DNA of 64,000 bases from Bisporella sp. PMI_857 (taxonomy: Eukaryota > Ascomycota > Leotiomycetes > Helotiales > Helotiaceae). A program made the translations under genes and the position numbers. The DNA lies in the NCBI GenBank assembly GCA_021307315.1, contig JAJSPD010000061.1:186001-250000 (forward strand), read 5' to 3'. A model generated the notes under the pieces. That model worked only from the letters and a program-made list of their open reading frames with translations. It was not told the DNA's origin and did no database searches. Of this stretch, positions 57,101 to 64,000 are shown in pieces. Every line of letters starts with the position of its first letter. Positions within the stretch are counted from its first letter, which is position 1.

Positions 57101-57505
57101 CTTTATTCTCATGCTCCCATCGGTTCTGATATGGACGAAGGGAAAGACGTGAACGATCCAGCGTCGCCACACCGATCAGTACCTTTCGATTGAGGCTATA
57201 GGATTTCTAGTTAGCGTGAACAGTGTGCTGTTCCTTACGTAAGTACCAAATCGTAATGTATCTGACAATACATATGCGATTCTTATAGCTGTTATGTCCG
57301 TAGCTGGTTGTGGCTGCTTATTGATTGACCTTTCCTATCCCAGCCATCGCTAGCGACCCTCGGCGGAGGATGAGCGATCCGCGATGACCTCCTTAGACAA
57401 TGCTACTTACAGTTCTTCAAAGAGATATCTGATATGATCTGATCCTCTCAACGCATTGTCTGCAGATGTACAATTCATAAAAGCGTTGAATAAATCTTAC
57501 AGCTG
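57101..57505. other. Intergenic
   Basis: Nothing recognised between repeat copy 1 and the pseudogene. Confidence 0.35.
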
Positions 57506-58058
57506 ATGAAGAATCATCAACCTACGACCACCGACACACCGGCGAGCTTTTCCAGCCTCCCCAGTGAACTTAGTAAAGCGATATACAAGCTGACATCACT
57601 GCACCAAGAACCCGTTAACTCTTGGCTGACCACAATCGACAACAGAAGCTCACGCCTACGCTCTTCCACGCGAACAAGGCTTTTACCACGAAGCTAGTTC
57701 GCTACTTTATGTCTAGAATCGCTTCGATTTTATCTTTGCGACCTCTGAGCAGGTAGCCACGTTGCTCGAGTAAATCGGCAGTAACAACGTAGCCTATATT
57801 CAACATATCTATCTCGACTTCCCAACCTTACTCCATCTAGACTCTGGTGATGTCACCCACAAGGAGGATATTGTCGACATTCCCTCGAACATTCGAAGCA
57901 GCTGCTCCAACTCGGACACGCTATTAACGAAATCATCTGGGTCTGGCGACAGACAGAGGGAAGGATTAATACCGCTGGACCAGTCGAAGGTTGCATCGCT
58001 TGGTATACTGGTTGTATCTGGTATAGCATCAAGTACTGGTTCCAGCGGATCAAGATAA
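57506..58058 (+). pseudogene. 2EXR/F-box-like fungal protein pseudogene
   Basis: The ATG frame reads PASFSSLPSELSKAIYKLT then EPVNSW, the usual F-box-like LPxELxxxIY start of 2EXR-type fungal proteins. Frames then change: QKLTPTLFHANKAF in one frame is followed by YHEASSLLYV in another. After the latter a TAG (57714-57716) is followed by NRFDFIFATSEQVATLLE, a TAA (57771-57773), and IGSNNVAYIQHIYLDFPTLL, ending at TAA 58056-58058. The two stops sit where the family normally has Gln (YAQNRFDF, LEQIG), consistent with CAG to TAG and CAA to TAA. The order of blocks is complete for the N-terminal region, and the C-terminal part is missing or unrecognisable. Not functional. Confidence 0.7.
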
Positions 58059-58227
58059 TCTAGGAGATTAAATATTAGGAAGTCGGAGAGAGTTGAATCT
58101 AGAGGGTTTTCACCCTGCTATCCGCCGGCCATTCATGGATCAGACATAGTTGCAATAAAGCGTATGTGATAATGAATTCCTAGTGACTCCTAAGAGAAAA
58201 TACACAAGTCAACGATAGATATTTTTC

Positions 58228-60108
58228 CTATGCGTTGATGACGATCAGTTCGATATTAGCTTGAACTGATCGCAGTGCCTCGCCCTTCATCAACCCATGG
58301 ATGTAAGCCTCGCCTCCGAACCTTGTAATATTGCCGGTTTTCTTCAATACGTATGCCATTCTACCTCCGAGAAGTATGCAGATGTCATCTCCGCAACGAG
58401 TGCCTTCCGGCACCAACCCCAGAAACCCCTTTTCAGTCTTACAGAGGGAGTGACTGTGCACCCGCTTCGTCAAAGCCCCGTCGAACGCCAAAGCCTTTTC
58501 ATACTCAGTTTGCGTGACACGATAGTCGATTGCTTGCTCCATGCCAGCCAATCCCGCCTGCAGGCGGACAAAGGCCTCGAAGTACGAGTCATAGTCCGAT
58601 GGTGCCTCAACGTTTGGCTTGAGTCGCTCCATAGCCGCTACATTCATGATCAAGGTCCGCCATAGGGCTTCCATTTCAGTCCTTGACCCTCCCAGTCTTA
58701 TGGGTGTTGAAGAGGAGTCTTTGACCATTTTCAGCATATCCTCGAACCATAGAGGCTTCCTTCGGAACTGTGCAGCGCCGATGACCTCGGACACGAACTC
58801 CACTTTGTCAATCACTGCCCCCGCCACCCGAAGAGAGCGGCTCGACTCATCATAATCAATCACAGCCGGACTAGCACCGGAAGCGGCATGTATTAGGTTT
58901 TCCTCATTGCTGGTGTCCATGGAATAGCCCGCCTTCGGGAGATTCGACCAGTCGGGAACCCAGGAAGGAAGATCAGACGGTGTTTGCGCAAAGGAAGCCG
59001 CAGCTAGGAGGGTCAAAGACCTCTCCCGTTTCATGATGCGGAATGCTATATCAGTGTAGAGCTTCTCCACGGGGCAGGAATAGTCGGGCACGATCCCGAA
59101 TGCTTCCCAATCTGTCGCAACGTTTGCCAAAGCGTAGACTTTATCTCGGGGATCTGTGCTCTTGAGCATATGACACATGCTAAGCAGTAGGCGCATGCAG
59201 CTGAATCTCTGATAGTTGGCTACGCCTGCCTGGCTTCGGAGCATGAACATTGTGTCCAAAAGGTCCGGACTTGAAGCGGGTAGTCCAACATGAGGCGAGT
59301 CTTCGTCGGTAATGGCCAAGAAAGGGATGTATCCTCGGGAAGCGAAAATGCTCATTTCGCCCAGAGGAGACCAGGGAAATTGGAGGCCCCCACACTGCAT
59401 CATGATATTCTTATTCAGGATCGTCTCTTGCACGATCCACATTCGACTCGACCATGGGAGGGAAAGTACGTCCCTCAAGTAGCGCCATTGCGGGTCGGAC
59501 CGATTCGGGAGACCGGCTTCTTCTAGCCTATCCAGATCTTTAATCCGGAGATCTGGGAGTCTAGGGTATCTTTTATGCACATATTGCTGGAGCTGGATGC
59601 CAAAGACGATTCCCAGCCATCGTTCCTCGTTGCCCTCATCAATATACGTGATCACGCGGTGAGCTTTGCGGTAAATGTCTCCCATAAGGAGGACCTGTTG
59701 ATTCCGCTCGCTAACATCATCCTGATTGATGCAGATGCCATCAGCCCAGTAGAGCGGCGAGTCCTCTGGCTTCTGCATATCATCCATTGTCCCAGTCTTG
59801 ATGTTGAATCCAGTGTCAGGAACGCCCATGTCTAACAAGGCTGTGTGGAGGGACTTTGTGACTGGAATGTATGCCTGACCGCCCTCACAGTGGGCGGCGT
59901 TGTTTTTGTCAGGCGAACCCCAGACATACGACAGCGCATGATATGGAGGCGGATTCTGGGTGAGTCGGACATGATGGATTTCACAGGACACCGGCTTACT
60001 CTTGCGGTCAGGGCCGCCAGAGAGCTGGAGTAGACGTATTTCGTCCGGAAACTGGAGCGGTTTGTATCTGTAGCGGGACTTCCCTAGCATAGATATAATT
60101 GAAGCCAT
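58228..60108 (-). CDS. HET-domain protein (HET-6-like)
   Basis: A single exon of 626 residues from ATG 60108 (MASIISMLGKSRYRYKPLQF). HET domain blocks: PPYHALSYVWGSPDKN at about 53-68, SPLYWADGICINQDDVSERN at about 115-135, MGDIYRKAHRVITYID, and WRYLRDVLSLPWSSRMWIVQ at about 210-230, with QE following. The middle contains STDPRDKVYALANVATDW and VPDYSCPVEKLYTDIA, the standard second half of HET-6-type proteins. The C-terminus (GFLGLVPEGTRCGDDICILLGG) is the usual conserved tail. HET proteins of this type mediate death of fused incompatible cells in characterised fungi; here no partner gene is identified. Intact frame although flanked by diverged repeats and a pogo remnant. Confidence 0.95.
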   Translation of the reverse strand: MASIISMLGKSRYRYKPLQFPDEIRLLQLSGGPDRKSKPVSCEIHHVRLTQNPPPYHALSYVWGSPDKNNAAHCEGGQAYIPVTKSLHTALLDMGVPDTGFNIKTGTMDDMQKPEDSPLYWADGICINQDDVSERNQQVLLMGDIYRKAHRVITYIDEGNEERWLGIVFGIQLQQYVHKRYPRLPDLRIKDLDRLEEAGLPNRSDPQWRYLRDVLSLPWSSRMWIVQETILNKNIMMQCGGLQFPWSPLGEMSIFASRGYIPFLAITDEDSPHVGLPASSPDLLDTMFMLRSQAGVANYQRFSCMRLLLSMCHMLKSTDPRDKVYALANVATDWEAFGIVPDYSCPVEKLYTDIAFRIMKRERSLTLLAAASFAQTPSDLPSWVPDWSNLPKAGYSMDTSNEENLIHAASGASPAVIDYDESSRSLRVAGAVIDKVEFVSEVIGAAQFRRKPLWFEDMLKMVKDSSSTPIRLGGSRTEMEALWRTLIMNVAAMERLKPNVEAPSDYDSYFEAFVRLQAGLAGMEQAIDYRVTQTEYEKALAFDGALTKRVHSHSLCKTEKGFLGLVPEGTRCGDDICILLGGRMAYVLKKTGNITRFGGEAYIHGLMKGEALRSVQANIELIVINA

Positions 60109-60215
60109 GATTTGAAGTAGAAAACGTGAAGAAGATATATGAAAAGACGTGAAGAGGTGTTGAAGTCCCGGCTTTGTTGGTGGGCTGAGCCCCGAGTCCA
60201 GTTCTTGCTTGGAGC

Positions 60216-60431
60216 AGTGTTGCCAATAGTATTACGGTTGGCCTCCCAATCTGTACGGTTTGGACCACTAACAACACACCAATTTTTTGTTAAACAAAGC
60301 AAACGGTAGTTTTCGCGAACTGCTAATTAGCCGGTTTCTGCATTGAAATTGAAATTTTACTGTGTGCGCACTGGTGTTGCACGTGCAAACCGTACAGATT
60401 GGGGCCAAACCGTAACACTATTGGCAACACT
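60216..60431. mobile_element. Small inverted-repeat element (MITE-like)
   Basis: Terminal inverted repeats of about 46 bp, 60216-60263 and 60385-60431, differ at only a few positions and begin AGTGTTGCCAATAG. The 120-bp interior has no coding capacity. The left end lies 108 bp upstream of the HET ATG, and the right end abuts transposase-like sequence. No clear target duplication was identified, so the exact borders are uncertain. The pogo neighbour suggests a pogo-type origin. Confidence 0.8.
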
Positions 60432-60439
60432 GGCTTGGA

Positions 60440-60736
60440 AGGCGTATGACCTTTCCCGTCGTGGAACATTGGCGGGCGATAGTAAAGGCGAGTGAAGGTA
60501 CAAATTATATTCGCACAGGTTTTCCGAGGCCAGAAATTAATATCAAGAACCTTTCGAGAGTTTTCTCTTCCGATGGAGTGAGATACTGTTAGCTTAGGGC
60601 CTTCTGTTCGAGCGTCGCCCGCGTGCACGATGATGGAGGGTAGAGGGGCCTGTTTACGTTTTGACATGGCGTCGTATGTTCGAGGCTCTCCCAGCAGAAA
60701 GCCCTCTGCAAGAGCTTTACTGGCGTGGTCGCTCAT
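60440..60736 (-). pseudogene. Pogo/Fot1-type transposase remnant (N-terminal DNA-binding part)
   Basis: On the minus strand, ASKALAEGFLLGEPRTYDAM resembles the psq-type helix-turn-helix entry of pogo transposases (AxAE...G....SYxAIA). After a shift, STLHHRARGRRS, then QYLTPSEEKTLERFL and SGLGKPVRI, a TAA stop, FVPSLAFTIARQ and CSTTGKVI: the standard CENP-B-like region (QQYLTPEEEKAL...GxPVRIKxxxSLAFxIARQRST). Multiple shifts and a stop show decay. The catalytic DDE part is absent. Confidence 0.75.
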
Positions 60737-61089
60737 CGCTCATACTAACTTACCGCGAGGATGCGGATGGAGCAAGAGGGGTGAATGAATGAGGGTGAGG
60801 CTTGCAGCAATGTGGCAGCCATAGAAGGTTTGAAAACGAATGCGGTGTAGCGTAAATCGAAAAAGGTACGGAGGTACCTGCTCCAAGCACTCTCACACCG
60901 TCTTTCGCGGCAAAATCCGTACCGAGTGTGAGCGACGTAGAAATGGCAGTATGTAAGCAAAGAAGCTTGGCCTTTCGCAGCCGTGCTTTTTCATTGGTCG
61001 GTTTGACAAGAAGTACCGACCCGTGTGGTGATCTTGCATGAATTTACATGTTGCACCCGCCATAAGGCTGATAGCGTTTCTCTAACACT
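60737..61089. other. Upstream part of transposase remnant or intergenic
   Basis: No recognisable family block. It may hold unrecognised transposon sequence. Confidence 0.3.
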
Positions 61090-61411
61090 GTGGGAGACTG
61101 TTAGGGCTTAGGTAGAATGGTTTTATGTGAATTAGAAGTAACAAAAGCGCAATAGTAGTGCTACAGTAAGAGATCTCTGTTATGCTATAAAGATAAACTT
61201 TTTGCGAGTTACGAGTGAAAGCGACGACACAAACATGAATTTGTAATAAAAGAGGTCTTGAGTATTTTGGAATAGTTATAAAATACGACTTATACCAAAA
61301 AATTAGAGACATTAATGTGTGTAAAAAGTTTATAGATGTTTAAAGTCAAAGTACCCTATCGTTTTTCTCCGCACGGCGGGTTTCTCGCTACGCAGGGATG
61401 GACGTTACCAC
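61090..61411 (+). repeat. Diverged interspersed repeat, copy 2 (LTR-like?)
   Basis: Aligns with copy 1 at 56640-57100, with the best blocks 61201-61384 and 61380-61409. It lacks the 125-bp extra segment present in copy 1. It starts near a TGTTAG and ends GTTACCA. Confidence 0.65.
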
Positions 61412-61437
61412 CTTGGCAAACCTCCCTCTTCATTTAT

Positions 61438-61476
61438 CTCCTGGAAGCCTCTCCTGGAAGCCTCTCCTGGAAGCCT
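61438..61476. repeat. Three tandem copies of a 13-bp unit
   Basis: CTCCTGGAAGCCT repeated three times without change, just outside repeat copy 2. Confidence 0.9.
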
Positions 61477-61671
61477 CCCCTTGGCCAACAGCTTGCATGC
61501 CAAATAACAATCCCTCCCCTGGTCTCCCAACACGCCTCGACGTAGATGCATTCAAGACTCTCACCGGCTGCAGTCTTCGCCTTTTGTGTCACGATCGTTT
61601 GTTGCAATAGCTGCGCTGTAGAGGGAAGGGAGGGGTGGTGATTTACGGTGCTTTCAACCTGGATGGTTTCG

Positions 61672-62840
61672 TCACATATGTAGTCCATTGACTCCAAGCT
61701 CCGACACAGGCAACGGATCATTCTGACTCTGAATATGTTTCATTCGAAGTTCCGAAAAGATGGAGCCCGAGCCCAGAGGGATCCCCACCACAATGTTTTT
61801 ACTACGCCAATTGTTCATCTTGAACAAAAGATTTGGTTTCCCCTGGCCTGACACAGGATCCTCAATAGGAGGTTTATTCGTAGGCTTAGCGAAGCCATGC
61901 CGTTTTACGCTCGCATATGCGCTCCGAATTCCCTGGAAAATTGCCACGGAAGCCGCGCCTCCTCTGGAGCCAGGCCCTATGATCGAGGATCGTCGGGCAG
62001 GCTCCTGTGGACCGGACTGTCCGTCCTCTGGTTCTTCCAACACCTTCGCAAATTCTGTAAGGAGCCTGTCGGGGTTAATTTCGCATAGGCGTTTTGGTTT
62101 TGGCGTTGTAAGGTCCAACTCAAGATGGGGTTCATTGAAGTGCGCCCGTATTCGCGTCAACTCGGAACTAAGGGCAATCTGAGGGGCGAGCGAGACCCAA
62201 GCATCTCTGATGTGATTATACGTTTTTAACACCATTTCCTCGCGCATTTTAGTAACAAGTTCTAACCCCGGTTAGTCCATGGTCAGGTCATGTTTCTGGC
62301 ATCGCGTAACTCACCTCGAAAATCGCCTGGCAAATTATGGTAGCTTTCTCGGTCCATTCTATTTATTTTGGGGTCGTACTTCATAATGACATTTACTGAC
62401 TTCTCTTCGAAGATATTCGGGAAGTCAAAGACCAGCGCAATGAACATCCAGTCAACAGATCGCTGTTGCGTTGTTGAGTTGAAAAGGATTGCTTTTTCGT
62501 TATAACATCTCCGATCATTGTTGGCAAATTCTTGAAACTCACTGCGGATAAAGCAACCATATTGCCAACAAGCGATGGCCAGATCTAGAAGTTGTGAAAA
62601 TGCGTAATCCAAGTTCTTAGTCGCAGATGTTGAAGGGGAACTCATGCGACGTTCCGTAATTTCGCTTACAACGGGCTGGAAAGCATTTGACGTGGACGTA
62701 GAGGAAAGTACAAGTGTTCGAGAATGGAGACCTAAAAGCTCTGGGCTTTCAACATACCATAACGTATTGTCAACATCTTCCTGGGAAATGCGAATCTCGT
62801 ACCCAGGGGTGTTCCTTGGTATGCTGTAGCCGTTTAACAT
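61672..62840 (-). CDS. Hypothetical fungal protein, 371 residues
   Basis: Exons 62840-62315 and 62261-61672 join through a 53-nt intron (GTGAGTTACG...GGTTAG) in phase, from ATG 62840 (MLNGYSIPRNTPGYEIRI). The first exon contains DYAFSQLLDLAIACWQYGC, RSVDWMFIALVFDFP and NVIMKYDPKINRMDRES. The second contains ELVTKMREEMVLKTYNHIRD and LTRIRAHFNEPHLELDLTT, then a charged linker. No recognised domain, no signal peptide and no membrane helix. An upstream minus frame with its own ATG (63134-62981, MQKEPVKLGCRASRYTTIVE) ends at a good donor (GTAAGG); I could not join it in phase, so it may be an additional 5' exon with an unseen link, or a separate remnant. Confidence 0.55.
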
Positions 62841-62980
62841 TGTTCAGGATCGCTAACCGAAAATGAGAAGCAGTGAACCCCCACCAGTTGCTTATGATAA
62901 AACCTGGGACGATGAGCACAACAGCTGTGACGAATAGGTAATGATATTCAGGGGATATACAAGAACATATTGAGCCTTAC

Positions 62981-63134
62981 CTGCGTCGGATATATCGACA
63001 GATCGGCATCCCCCTAGCATAGCCTTCAGTTCGCCTAGATAGTGCGGTGGTGATGTATTGGCAGGCGGCAGTTGTTCTACTATTGTTGTATAGCGTGAGG
63101 CTCTACATCCCAATTTGACAGGTTCTTTCTGCAT
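62981..63134 (-). CDS. Possible 5' exon or small hypothetical frame
   Basis: ATG 63132-63134 opens a 51-codon frame ending at a canonical donor GTAAGG (intron from 62980). Its partner exon is unresolved. The sequence (KLGCRASRYTTIVEQLPPAN) has plausible protein composition but no recognised domain. Confidence 0.3.
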
Positions 63135-63506
63135 TTATCTTCTGCACAAAGAATCACACTTAACTGATTCGCGAGAATTGTGTTTTTTCAAGCCACGAAA
63201 GCCCGGACACGGGCGGCAACGTTACTCCACTCGGTAACTACCGTATTTCGGCCTGGGAGGCTTGAGTAAGCCTCATCCTAAGAGGAAATGGCTGGATTAA
63301 AATGATACACATGATTCAATGTGAACGAAGAGTGACGGGATGGCTATCAAATATTGCACAGAAAATGGTTGTTAATAGCGACAAGGCGTCTTGGCTACGC
63401 GTTCGCCCTTCAGCATTCAGCTGCGACTGCGCTCTGCTTCCTATATTATAATCCGCGCTCCACTTTCTTTGCGTCTCTATTGTCATCTTCAGGCTCACCA
63501 TTTAAC
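63135..63506. promoter_or_regulatory. Upstream region of ammonium transporter gene
   Basis: Intergenic region between divergent genes. No specific site is confidently assigned. Confidence 0.3.
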
Positions 63507-64000
63507 ATGTCGCAAGATTTTCAATTCGACTTGACTACGGCTTTCAATCATACAAGCTTAAACATTTCGGCTGCAGATTTCTTCGGGAGAAATCCAAATG
63601 AATTCTACTCGGTAAGTAAAGTGTTGAAGCCTTTCCATGATGGATGCACCAGTTAAAATGTCTCACAGGGTGCGGATATTGCCTGGGTGGTGATTTCCAG
63701 TGTACTGGTCCTCCTCATGGTACCTGGACTCGGTCTGTTTTATTCAGGGGTATCTGAGGAATGCTCCTCCCTCTCGATGATGTGGCTTTCCATGATGACA
63801 ACGTCTGTTATCGGTCTCCAGGTACGAAGCCCGATTATACAGGCCAAGAGTTCTTTATAATAGACTTTAATCTAGTGGTTTCTCTGGGGCTACACAATCA
63901 CCTTCACAGGATCTAAAAGAGGCTGGGGAGGACCAGAAAGCTTCGCATTACATAACGATCTTTCAATTCCATGGGGCAATAAACCTGGGACCAAGATCCC
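63507..64000 (+). CDS. Ammonium transporter (AMT/MEP family), 5' part, runs off the window
   Basis: Exon 1 63507-63611 (MSQDFQFDLTTAFNHTSLN...), intron 63612-63668, exon 2 63669-63831, intron 63832-63875, and exon 3 from 63876 past the window end. Exon 2 reads GADIAWVVISSVLVLLMVPG then LGLFYSGVSEECSSLSMMWL, and exon 3 WFLWGYTITFTGSKRGWGG. These are the first membrane helices of the AmtB/MEP fold. The canonical GLxR(R/K)xxA sequence after FYSG reads GVSEECSS here, a notable divergence. Membrane ammonium uptake is the family function; regulation by nitrogen source is usual but not shown here. Confidence 0.85.

Noticed and set aside
1..64000. CRISPR arrays or prokaryotic features
   Set aside because: Introns, tRNA intron and protein families are eukaryotic. 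No regularly spaced repeats were seen.

Overview
The window looks like nuclear DNA of a filamentous ascomycete (Pezizomycotina; a leotiomycete-like fungus would fit, but the sequence alone does not prove it). Genes are split by short GT...AG introns of about 45-160 nt with CTNAC/CTAAT branch sites. The gene content is fungal: two HET-domain genes, a siderophore transporter, a fungal bZIP, an intron-containing nuclear tRNA and Aim9-type phosphotransferases. No bacterial operon structure is seen.

Layout. 1-13 kb is accessory and decayed. It holds an SR-protein-kinase pseudogene, a DUF6594-type membrane protein, a phytoene-desaturase-like pseudogene fragment, an intact HET gene, an AAA+ ATPase gene with an altered Walker B motif, and a carotenoid-oxygenase pseudogene. 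13.9-18 kb is conserved: a ribonucleotide-reductase-inhibitor family gene and a Mup1-like permease. 19.9-23 kb holds a frameshifted zinc finger, a low-complexity gene with an Asp run and decayed membrane-protein pieces. 23.7-26.1 kb is a five-exon siderophore transporter with a SreA/GATA-type site upstream. 26.5-37 kb mixes phosphotransferase (APH) family members, a GNAT acetyltransferase and hypothetical genes. One APH gene is structurally intact but has lost its catalytic residues.

39.5-55.1 kb is the best-preserved block: a secreted LPMO-like protein, gamma-COP (SEC21), a tRNA-Glu gene, a bZIP factor, a 1357-residue PARP-domain protein (all exon phases close) and a 530-residue protein with a possible U-box-like segment. 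55-63 kb is repeat-rich. It has two diverged repeat copies about 4.4 kb apart bracketing a 2EXR/F-box-like pseudogene and an intact HET gene, then a small inverted-repeat element and a pogo-type transposase remnant. The window ends inside an ammonium transporter gene.

A recurring theme is decay consistent with repeat-induced point mutation (RIP). In several pseudogenes the stops are TAA/TAG where the family normally has Gln (CAA/CAG), which is a CpA to TpA change. Exon boundaries were worked out by hand from splice signals and reading phase. Family assignments come from recognised motifs, with no database search.
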